This document shows, one piece after another, positions 42,432 to 49,799 of a stretch of DNA of 64,000 nt (position 1 is the first letter of the stretch; the number at the start of each line of letters is the position of its first letter). The stretch lies in the NCBI RefSeq assembly GCF_004745825.1, contig NZ_SRLA01000002.1:62001-126000 (forward strand), in the 5' to 3' direction. The notes under the pieces are model-generated. The model was not told the origin of the DNA. It made no database searches and saw only the letters and a list, made by a program, of their open reading frames with translations. Position numbers and translations under genes: made by a program. Source of the DNA: Hymenobacter fodinae. GTDB lineage: Bacteria; Bacteroidota; Bacteroidia; Cytophagales; Hymenobacteraceae.

Positions 42432-44474
42432 ATGAAACATTTACTACCTCTTTTGGGACTGCTACTGCCCCTCGGTGTAGCTGCCCAAACTACCACGCCA
42501 CACCCGCTCACGGCCCGCGACCTGCAGCAGCTCCGCGACGTGAAAGACGCCCACTTCTCGCCCGACGGGCAGTGGGTAACCTACGTGGTAAGCCAGGCAG
42601 ATACGGCCGCCGACAAAGGCAATGCCGACGTGTGGATGGCCCGCTACGACGGTACCCGGAACCTGCGCGTAACCACCAGCCCCGACAACGAAACTGCTCC
42701 GCGCTTTTCGCCCGACGGCCTCTACCTGAGCTTTCTATCTAGCAGGGGCGAGGGCGAGGAGGGTCACGCCCAGCTTTGGCTGCTGAACCGTAACGGCGGC
42801 GAGGCCGAGAAAGTAACGAAGCTGAAAGGCAGCGTATCAGACTACGTGTGGGCGCCCGATGGCAAGCGTCTGGCCCTCATCATCCGCGACGCTGACCCTG
42901 ACTCCCTGACGGCGGTGCAGAAGGCCCGCAAGAAAACGCCGCCGGTAATTGTGGTAGACCGTTTCCAGTTCAAGCAGGACGTGGATGGCTACCTCAACAA
43001 GCAGCGCCAGCACCTGTATGTGTTTGATGTGACGGCGCGCAAGCTGTCCAAACTCACGTCGGGCGTGTATGATGAGTTTGCGCCCTCCTGGAGCCCCGAT
43101 GGCAAGCAGCTGGTATTTGTAAGTAAGCGCGGCGACGACCCCGACCGCCACGATAATTTCGACCTGTACGCTATTGATGCCACACCCGGCGCCCAGGCAC
43201 GCCAGCTCACCTCTACCGACGTAGCCGATAGCGCCCCCAGCAACTGGAGCGGCCGCCCCGTCTGGAGCCCCGATGGCAAGCAGATTGCCTTTGTGGAAGG
43301 TGCTCCTAAAGACCAGCTTGTTTATGGCCTGCACCAGTTGGCCGTAATTCCGGCTACCGGCGGCACGCCCAAGCTGCTCACCAGTGGCCTAGACCGCAAC
43401 ACCCTCAAGCCCCAATGGTCGAAGGATGGCAAGAGCATCTATTTCCTGCTGGAAGACGACCGTGCTCAGGTGCTGGCCCGCGTGCCAGCCAGTGGTGGCA
43501 AGGTAGAACGGGTGCTCGATGGCAAGCGCGACATCTCAGAGTTTGAAGTGGGCCCCAAAGGCCAGGTGGTAGTGGTAAACAGTGAGCCGCTGCAGCCAAA
43601 AGAGGTGTTCGGCTTCGAGAAGAAAGACCTGCGCCCGCTCTCCAAGCAAAACGATGCCTGGCTGAAAACCGTGCAGCTGGGAGCCGTAGAGCCTATTCAG
43701 GCTAATAGCAAGGATGGTACGCTGGTGAGCGGTTTCCTGGTGAAGCCTGTGGGCTACCAGGCGGGCCAGAAGTACCCCACGGTGCTCCGGATTCACGGCG
43801 GCCCGGTGTCTCAGTTCGCGTACAGCTTCGCGCCGGAGTGGCAGGTGCTGGCGGGCCACGGCTACGCGGTGGTGGCTAGCAACCCACGCGGTAGCTCGGG
43901 CAGGGGCCTGGAGTATTGCCGCGCCATCTACGCCGATTGGGGCAACAAAGACTCCGAAGATGCGCTGTCGGTAGTAGACTACGCCGTGCAGCAAGGCATT
44001 GCTGACCCCGCCCGCCTGGGTGTAGGCGGCTGGAGCTACGGCGGTATCCTCACCGACCACCTCATCGCCCGCGACAAACGCTTCAAAGCCGCAACCAGCG
44101 GCGCCGGCATTGCCAACGTGCTGGCTGGCTATGGCACCGACCAATACATCCGCGACTACGAAACGGAGCTAGGCACGCCTTGGGAACACACCGATGTATG
44201 GATGCGTATTTCGTATCCATTCTTCCATGCCGGCCAAATCAGCACGCCCACGCTGTTTCTGTGCGGGGAGAAGGACTTCAACGTGCCCCTGCTGAACACC
44301 GAGCAGATGTACCAAGCCCTGCAGAGCCTGAAGGTGCCTACTCAGCTCATCATTTACCCCGGCCAGTTTCACGGCATCAGCAAGCCCAGCTACGTGAAGG
44401 ACCGCTACGACCGGTACCTGGCCTGGTACGACAAATACCTAAAAGCCAGTGGCGCCACCGCTGGCGGCCAATAA
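42432..44474 (+). CDS. Secreted S9-family prolyl oligopeptidase-like peptidase
   Basis: This 680-residue exported serine peptidase has signal peptide MKHLLPLLGLLLPLGVAAQ. Residues ~25-400 form a beta-propeller built from TolB/WD40-like repeats (FSPDGQWVTYV, WSPDGKQLVFVSKRGDD). The C-terminal alpha/beta-hydrolase domain has the catalytic serine in GGWSYGGI (near residue 536), aspartate in CGEKDFN (near 613) and histidine in QFHGI (near 645). Family S9 enzymes cleave short peptides, often after proline or acylated residues, in the periplasm or outside the cell. I use the ATG at 42432; the longer frame has no signal peptide. Confidence 0.92.
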   Translation: MKHLLPLLGLLLPLGVAAQTTTPHPLTARDLQQLRDVKDAHFSPDGQWVTYVVSQADTAADKGNADVWMARYDGTRNLRVTTSPDNETAPRFSPDGLYLSFLSSRGEGEEGHAQLWLLNRNGGEAEKVTKLKGSVSDYVWAPDGKRLALIIRDADPDSLTAVQKARKKTPPVIVVDRFQFKQDVDGYLNKQRQHLYVFDVTARKLSKLTSGVYDEFAPSWSPDGKQLVFVSKRGDDPDRHDNFDLYAIDATPGAQARQLTSTDVADSAPSNWSGRPVWSPDGKQIAFVEGAPKDQLVYGLHQLAVIPATGGTPKLLTSGLDRNTLKPQWSKDGKSIYFLLEDDRAQVLARVPASGGKVERVLDGKRDISEFEVGPKGQVVVVNSEPLQPKEVFGFEKKDLRPLSKQNDAWLKTVQLGAVEPIQANSKDGTLVSGFLVKPVGYQAGQKYPTVLRIHGGPVSQFAYSFAPEWQVLAGHGYAVVASNPRGSSGRGLEYCRAIYADWGNKDSEDALSVVDYAVQQGIADPARLGVGGWSYGGILTDHLIARDKRFKAATSGAGIANVLAGYGTDQYIRDYETELGTPWEHTDVWMRISYPFFHAGQISTPTLFLCGEKDFNVPLLNTEQMYQALQSLKVPTQLIIYPGQFHGISKPSYVKDRYDRYLAWYDKYLKASGATAGGQ

Positions 44475-44498
44475 CTATCAATTAAGTGAAATCAAAAA

Positions 44499-44525
44499 AG
44501 CCCGCTACAGTTGTGTAGCGGGCTT
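44499..44525. terminator. Rho-independent terminator of the S9 peptidase gene
   Basis: AAGCCCGCTACA pairs with TGTAGCGGGCTT around a short loop, 24 bases after the stop. It can also serve the convergent lipoprotein gene. Confidence 0.8.
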
Positions 44526-44556
44526 CTTATTAGGTATAAGCCTAGGCCACTCCTGC

Positions 44557-44934
44557 TTATTGCGGTGCGTCAATAGTTAGTTGAGGCACGTCATACGACA
44601 CGTAAATGGCTAGACATAAACGCGGCGCAGCATCTTGCTTCGTGGGTTTGCGGACGCTGAACGTTACGGTATCACCTATGCCCCACTTGGCAGTGAGTTC
44701 TGGTTGCGCGGCAGCGGCCCCGAAGACGTTGCGGTATTGCCTGTTGTAAATGTTGAGCGGCTTGCCAATCTGCGGGCCATCTAGCAATTCAATCAACAGC
44801 CCGTTACAGCTAGGGCCAATTACGATACCCTTGGCAGATTTTAGTGGGAAAGGAGAGTCTTCTTTATCGCAGCCAGTGAGCAAGACTGCTAGCGTAGATA
44901 GGCCTACGGCGAAAAGGGAGTAAAGAGGGCGCAT
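44557..44934 (-). CDS. Small lipoprotein of unknown function
   Basis: This 125-residue protein has a lipobox (AVLLTGC, Cys22) followed by DKEDSPF. The rest is a compact beta-rich region with three cysteines (PSCNGLLIELLDG; RLCLAIYVSYD) that I cannot place in a named family. It is convergent with the S9 peptidase and about 66 bases downstream of the PH-domain gene on the same strand. Confidence 0.65.
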   Translation of the reverse strand: MRPLYSLFAVGLSTLAVLLTGCDKEDSPFPLKSAKGIVIGPSCNGLLIELLDGPQIGKPLNIYNRQYRNVFGAAAAQPELTAKWGIGDTVTFSVRKPTKQDAAPRLCLAIYVSYDVPQLTIDAPQ

Positions 44935-45000
44935 AGCTCTATTGGTTAGTGGGTAATGGGGAGAGCTAGTTCAGTGCGCCAAGGTTGCAAGCCACTCCCA

Positions 45001-45375
45001 CTACACCGCAAATTCGCTTAGGGCGCGGTACACATCGTAGATGTGCTTGTCGTTGCGGAAGGTTTTGCTGATGGGCTCTGTCTGGCCGCGCACCCAGATT
45101 TTCAATTCGGCATCCATATCGAAATGGCCAGTGGTTTCCATCGAGAACCGCTCAATGCTGCGGTAGGGGAGGCTCAGGTATTCACGCTTTTTACCCGTCA
45201 CGCCCTGCTTATCTACTAAAATCAGGCGCTTGGTAGTAAACACCAGCAGGTCGCGGATGACGGCGTAAGCGTTGCGCACCTGTTCGCCCGGAGCCAACAA
45301 TTGGCTGAGCTCTAGTTGAATTTGTTGAGCGTCGGTTTCGGAGGCATTGCCGAGGATGGCATCAAGGAGTCCCAT
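45001..45375 (-). CDS. Bacterial PH-domain protein
   Basis: This 124-residue cytoplasmic protein consists of one bacterial Pleckstrin-homology domain (PF08000-type). Its strands read GEQVRNAYAVIRDLLVFTTKRLILVDKQGVTGKKREYLSLPYRSIERFSMETTGHFDMDAELKIWV, and it ends in a C-terminal helix (NDKHIYDVYRALSEF). Such proteins form oligomers of unclear function. The start at 45375 is the only good choice. Confidence 0.85.
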   Translation of the reverse strand: MGLLDAILGNASETDAQQIQLELSQLLAPGEQVRNAYAVIRDLLVFTTKRLILVDKQGVTGKKREYLSLPYRSIERFSMETTGHFDMDAELKIWVRGQTEPISKTFRNDKHIYDVYRALSEFAV

Positions 45376-45819
45376 GGAGGAAGAAGGTAGGAGGTAGAAG
45401 GATGCCTTAAACTAATAAGAAAACCGCCGTGAAGCCTGATTCGCTCCTGTCAAACAACGTGCAAGATATGCTTGCGAATAGAGCTTAAAATCGCTTGTAC
45501 GTAAACCACACTGAATGATAGAATAACAATAAGGAAAATTGAATTTTTAAAAGTGTGGCTCTTTTGTTGTAATACTGTTATTTATTGAAGGTATATTTGA
45601 AAAATATAATTTATTGATTATTCTATTCGTCAATTATAACTAGGTAGAAGATTGTTTTAAACCTGTTTTAATAAATTTAATTGCTGTTAATCGTTGATAC
45701 ATAACATTATAGTAACATACAGTGTATTTTAATTTTATAGGTATAATTCAATTTGTTGAAAACTGACATACCTTTGCGGCCCTTTTAAAAAAGGGGCTTT
45801 TTTCAACAAACGTTTATCT
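45376..45819. other. A+T-rich promoter region of the TonB receptor
   Basis: There is no gene. From about 45480 the sequence is strongly A+T-rich. A TAnnTTTG -7 element (TACCTTTG) is at 45769-45776. A terminator-like hairpin with a T-tract (45779-45803) lies between it and the ATG at 45820 and could act as an attenuator. Confidence 0.55.
45769..45776 (+). promoter_or_regulatory. Putative -7 element of the TonB receptor gene
   Basis: TACCTTTG, an exact match to TAnnTTTG, 43 bases before the ATG. I see no TTTG at ideal -33 spacing. Confidence 0.5.
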
Positions 45820-48800
45820 ATGAGTAACTTACGTTTACGCCATTTGGTGTTGCTGATCCTGACGTTATTGTCAGCGCGGTTGGGCATGGCGCAGAACACC
45901 ACTGCCGCGATGAGCGGCACAATTACCGACCAGTCGGGCGCAGGCCTGCCGGGGGCAACAATTATTGCGGTGCACAACCCCACCAACACCCAATACATTG
46001 CTCCTACTAACTCTGAAGGCCGTTTCAACCTGCAGAACATGCGGGTAGGTGGCCCCTACAGCGTACGAGTAACGTTCATCGGGTACAAGGATGTAACCCG
46101 GGAAAATATCTTCCTGAGCCTAGGCCAGAACCAGCGTCTCGACATCAACCTGAGCGAAGCCACGGAACAGCTAGCCGATGTACTCGTAAGCACCCGTCGT
46201 GATGGCATTATGAACGCCAGCCGCACCGGTGCTGAAACCCGCATCTCGCGTGAGCAGCTGCAGCGCCTACCCACTCTGAACCGTTCCCTGAACGACTTCA
46301 CGCGCCTCACGCCTCAGGCCAACGGTGGCACTAGCAACTCGATCGGCGGCGCCAACAACCGCTACAACAACATCACCATTGACGGTGCGGTAAACAACGA
46401 CGTGTTTGGTCTGGCGCCAAGCGCTACCCCCGGCGGGCAAGCCGGCACCCAGCCTATTGCCCTCGACGCCATCCAGGAAATTCAGGTGGTTATTGCACCC
46501 TACGACGTAACCCTGGGCAACTTCACTGGCGGCGGTATCAACGCCATTACCCGCTCGGGCTCGAATGATTTCTCGGCCTCCATCTACGGCTTTGGCCGCA
46601 ACCAGAACACCATTGGCAAGAGCGTAACCGAACCCCGCACCAAAGCCGATGAGTTCTACAACTACCAGACCGGTGCCCGCGTGGGTGGCGCTTTGGTGAA
46701 AGACAAGATTTTCTTCTTCCTGAATGGTGAAATTGCCCGCGCCAGCACACCCCTAGGCTTCGACCCCGGTACCTCGGCTTCGGGTATCAACCCGACTACG
46801 CTGGCCGGTGTGGCTGCTTACGCCAAGCAGCGCTATGGCTATGAGGTAGGTAACTACGGCAGCGTAACCAACCGCACCGAAAGCAACAAGATCTTCGGTC
46901 GTCTGGACTTCAACCTTTCGGAGAATCACCAGCTGACCATCCGCCACAACTACGTGGAGGCCTTCGCCGACAACCTGACCCGCTCTTCTATCAACTTCCG
47001 CTTTGGCAACAATGGCTACCGTTTCAGCAACGTAACCAACAGCTCGGTAGCGGAATTGAACAGCCGCCTGGGCCGCTTCTCGAACAAGCTGTTGCTGAGC
47101 TACAGCCGCATTCGTGACCGTCGGGATACCCGCGGTACCCTGCTGCCCTCCTTCACCATCTCCGACAACGGTAACACCTACATCTTCGGTACGGAGCGGA
47201 GCTCGGCTCTCAATAGCCTGAACCAGGACATCGTGGAAGTAACCGACAACCTGACGGCTGCTTTCGGTAAGCACACCCTCACGGTGGGCACGCACAACGA
47301 AGCCTTCAAGTTCCGCAACCTTTTCATTGCCGATGGCAATGGCGCCTACACGTTCTCCTCACTGCAGAACTTCTACAACGACAAAGCAACCCGCGTACAA
47401 GCGGCCTACCCCACCACCGGCGACGGTGCTGCGGCTTTCAAAGCCATGCAGCTGGGCTTCTACGTGCAGGATCAGTACTCGCCTATCGAGAACCTGCGCC
47501 TGACCGCTGGCCTACGCCTCGACGTGCCCGTGTTTACCGACAAGCCCGTGTACAATCCGCGCGTAGCTAGCCAGACGGCCTTTGCCAAGTACGGCGACAT
47601 CAACACCGAGAACATGCCGAACGGCCAACTGCTGTGGGCGCCCCGCTTGGGCTTCAACTACGACGTGAACAACGATGCTAAAGTGCAGGTGCGCGGCGGT
47701 ACGGGTATCTTCACGGGCCGCGTGCCCTATACTTGGATTGCCAACAGCTACACCAACAGCGGTATGATTCAGGGCAACCTCGATATCAACAACGCTTCGT
47801 ACAACTCGGCTAACCCCAACACCCCACGCTACCTCTCGACCATCGAGACGAACATCAGCAACATCCCGACTACCTATAGTTCGGGTGCTGCCAAAACGGC
47901 TCAGATCAACACGCTGTCGAAGGAGTTCAAGCTGCCCCAGGTGTGGCGCTCGAACCTGGCCGTGGACTTCCGCCTGCCCGGCGACGTGCTGGCTACCCTA
48001 GAGGCTGTGTACTCGAAGACTATCAACGATATATACTACCAGGACGCTAACCTGGCGGCTCCCGTTGGCAAGCTGGCCGGCCCCGACCAGCGCCCCGTGT
48101 ACGCCGGTGGCAATGCTCGTCGGGTAGACCAGAACTTCACGAACGTGTACGTGCTGCAGAACACCAACAAGGGTTTCCGCTACAACTTCACGGGCCAGCT
48201 GCAGAAGCAGTTCTCGGATGGGCTGAACACGATGGTGGCCTACACCTACGGTAAGTCGAAAGACGTGAACAGTGGCTTTAACACTACTGCTTCGTCGAAC
48301 TTCGGCTTCAACCAGATCATCACCGACCCCAATAACCCGGAGCTGAGCTACTCGCTCAACGACCGTCGTCACCGCTTGCTGGCTACCGCTGGTTACACCT
48401 TCCACTACGCCGGCGACAAACTGGCTACTACCATCTCGGCGGTGTACGAAGGCCTCTCGGGCCAGCCACTCACCTACGTGTACGGCAACAGCACCGACCT
48501 GAACGGCGACGGTAACAACGGCAACGACCTGATCTACATTCCCCGCGATGTACGCGACGCCAACGAAATCAAGCTGGTAACCACCGACAACCGCACTCTG
48601 GCGCAGGTACAGGATCAGCTGGAGGCCTTCATCAACAACGACCCCTACCTGCGTAGCCACCGGGGCCAGTACGCCGAGCGCTTTGCTGCTCGTCTGCCCT
48701 GGACGCACCAAGTAGACATCCGCGTAGCCCAGGACTTCAACTTCCAGGCTGGTGGCAAGAAGAACACCATCCAGGTAACCTTCGATGTTATCAACGTGGG

Positions 48801-49005
48801 CAACCTGCTCAACAACGACTGGGGCCGTCAGTACTCAGTACAGAACAATGCTACCGAACTGCTCCGCGTAGAAGCGACCGGCAACGGTGTGCAGCCTACG
48901 TTCTCGTTCCCCCGCACCATTGCTACCCGCACCAATGCCTGGGACGTGTCTAACCTAACCTCGCGTTGGCAGGGTCAGCTGGGTGTGCGCTACATCTTCA
49001 ACTAA
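45820..49005 (+). CDS. Oar-like TonB-dependent outer-membrane receptor
   Basis: This 1061-residue outer-membrane receptor has a signal peptide (residues 1-24) and a carboxypeptidase-regulatory-like domain (about 28-115: GTITDQSGAGLPGATIIAV, NSEGRFNLQNM). A TonB plug follows (about 125-250: IPYxV-type region, NRYNNITIDGAVNNDVFGL), then a long beta-barrel ending in LGVRYIFN. The plug and barrel resemble the Oar group (Myxococcus Oar and Bacteroidota relatives), not SusC. No SusD-like partner follows, so the substrate is unknown. It is monocistronic, with a strong terminator. Confidence 0.9.
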   Translation: MSNLRLRHLVLLILTLLSARLGMAQNTTAAMSGTITDQSGAGLPGATIIAVHNPTNTQYIAPTNSEGRFNLQNMRVGGPYSVRVTFIGYKDVTRENIFLSLGQNQRLDINLSEATEQLADVLVSTRRDGIMNASRTGAETRISREQLQRLPTLNRSLNDFTRLTPQANGGTSNSIGGANNRYNNITIDGAVNNDVFGLAPSATPGGQAGTQPIALDAIQEIQVVIAPYDVTLGNFTGGGINAITRSGSNDFSASIYGFGRNQNTIGKSVTEPRTKADEFYNYQTGARVGGALVKDKIFFFLNGEIARASTPLGFDPGTSASGINPTTLAGVAAYAKQRYGYEVGNYGSVTNRTESNKIFGRLDFNLSENHQLTIRHNYVEAFADNLTRSSINFRFGNNGYRFSNVTNSSVAELNSRLGRFSNKLLLSYSRIRDRRDTRGTLLPSFTISDNGNTYIFGTERSSALNSLNQDIVEVTDNLTAAFGKHTLTVGTHNEAFKFRNLFIADGNGAYTFSSLQNFYNDKATRVQAAYPTTGDGAAAFKAMQLGFYVQDQYSPIENLRLTAGLRLDVPVFTDKPVYNPRVASQTAFAKYGDINTENMPNGQLLWAPRLGFNYDVNNDAKVQVRGGTGIFTGRVPYTWIANSYTNSGMIQGNLDINNASYNSANPNTPRYLSTIETNISNIPTTYSSGAAKTAQINTLSKEFKLPQVWRSNLAVDFRLPGDVLATLEAVYSKTINDIYYQDANLAAPVGKLAGPDQRPVYAGGNARRVDQNFTNVYVLQNTNKGFRYNFTGQLQKQFSDGLNTMVAYTYGKSKDVNSGFNTTASSNFGFNQIITDPNNPELSYSLNDRRHRLLATAGYTFHYAGDKLATTISAVYEGLSGQPLTYVYGNSTDLNGDGNNGNDLIYIPRDVRDANEIKLVTTDNRTLAQVQDQLEAFINNDPYLRSHRGQYAERFAARLPWTHQVDIRVAQDFNFQAGGKKNTIQVTFDVINVGNLLNNDWGRQYSVQNNATELLRVEATGNGVQPTFSFPRTIATRTNAWDVSNLTSRWQGQLGVRYIFN

Positions 49006-49030
49006 GCGCTACCTAATACTACTCCGCACG

Positions 49031-49066
49031 AAAAGCGGCCGGCGAGTTTCGCCGGCCGCTTTTTTA
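49031..49066 (+). terminator. Terminator of the TonB receptor gene
   Basis: A perfect 15-bp stem (49031-49045 with 49049-49063) with a 3-base loop, followed by further Ts. Confidence 0.88.
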
Positions 49067-49188
49067 TGTGGTCTAGGTCAGATGGTGCAGTGCTTATAGT
49101 TTCAGAAGGCTAGCTGTCTTCTTAATTAAAGAGGAGATAAGAAGAGTTGATGTGGCCTAAAGCGAGTCATTTAGAATGCCTCAATTAA

Positions 49189-49291
49189 CACGTCATCCTG
49201 AGCGGAGCGAAGGATCTATTCACATGTACACGACTAGCCTAGCGCCTCGTGCTCACGTGAGAAGATCCTTCGCTCCGCTCAGGATGACGTG
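49189..49291. repeat. Long interspersed-type inverted repeat
   Basis: Two perfect 29-base inverted arms (49189-49217 and 49263-49291) begin CACGTCATCCTGAGCGGAGC and flank a 45-base centre containing one GGCCTAG-like site (TAGCCTAG). Such units are multi-copy in many Bacteroidota and are often mis-annotated as small proteins containing HPERSEGS. Two degenerate single arms are seen at 12379 and 16829. Function could be transcription termination, mRNA stabilisation or a non-autonomous mobile REP-like element. Confidence 0.75.
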
Positions 49292-49324
49292 CTTTTGAAG
49301 CGTATATCTCTTGCATTAACAGAA

Positions 49325-49358
49325 GCAAAAACAGCCAGACTAAATAGCCCGGCTGTTT
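49325..49358 (-). terminator. Terminator of the orphan gene at 49357-49719
   Basis: AACAGCC-type arms (49329-49336 with 49350-49357, imperfect) and flanking A and T runs form a hairpin that overlaps the stop codon. It is about 83% identical over 35 bases to the terminator at 49747-49780. Confidence 0.7.
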
Positions 49359-49719
49359 AATTAATCTTTGGATTCTTCCTTCTGACTGGAAGTGGCCGAA
49401 TAGAAGTCTGTAAAATGATTTCACCTTTACGGCTGATAGTTAATGCAGCGGAATTAGCTTTCTTATGTAAAAAGTCATGGTCATGGATAATGTCGTAGGC
49501 CTGCTCAGTTATTGGTATGCTTGCGGTTGTACCATCGGCACACTTCACAAGAAGGGAAAAGTTATTCCAGTTACGCCTGTCAACAACTTTGCCCGTTATT
49601 TCGCCAGCCAGTGAACGTTGTAATAGCTGAGTCCGATATTGCCGAACCTTCACCATTAACCATAGAATTGCTGCATTTAGTAAGAAGAAAAAACAGAGAA
49701 TAATAGAAGTGTCATCCAT
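49357..49719 (-). CDS. A+T-rich orphan membrane-anchored protein
   Basis: I do not recognise this 120-residue protein. It has an N-terminal membrane segment (residues 5-24: IILCFFFLLNAAILWLMVKV), then a cytoplasmic or periplasmic beta-rich part (GEITGKVVDRRNWNNFSLLVKCADGTTASIPITEQAYDIIH). Its G+C content is lower than its neighbours. I use the ATG at 49719, because the frame upstream of it is inside the preceding terminator region. It stands 28 bases after the terminator of the M1 peptidase gene and its stop codon lies in a near-copy of that terminator. An exact -7 element (TAGATTTG, 49786-49779) overlaps the upstream terminator. Confidence 0.7.
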   Translation of the reverse strand: MDDTSIILCFFFLLNAAILWLMVKVRQYRTQLLQRSLAGEITGKVVDRRNWNNFSLLVKCADGTTASIPITEQAYDIIHDHDFLHKKANSAALTISRKGEIILQTSIRPLPVRRKNPKIN

Positions 49720-49746
49720 ATTTAACTTGATAGCACAGGTACATAA

Positions 49747-49780
49747 CAAAAACAGCCGGACCATGTGGCCCGGCTGTTCA
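49747..49780 (-). terminator. Terminator of the M1 peptidase gene
   Basis: AACAGCCGG pairs with CCGGCTGTT, and the region is flanked by A/T runs. It lies 20 bases after the stop of the M1 peptidase gene and is duplicated downstream of the orphan gene (49325-49358). Confidence 0.75.
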
Positions 49781-49799
49781 AATCTAATAGGAAGTAAGC

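Noticed and set aside
49239..49424. Small minus-strand frame containing HPERSEGS
   Set aside because: It is the translation of the interspersed inverted repeat and is a known annotation artefact.
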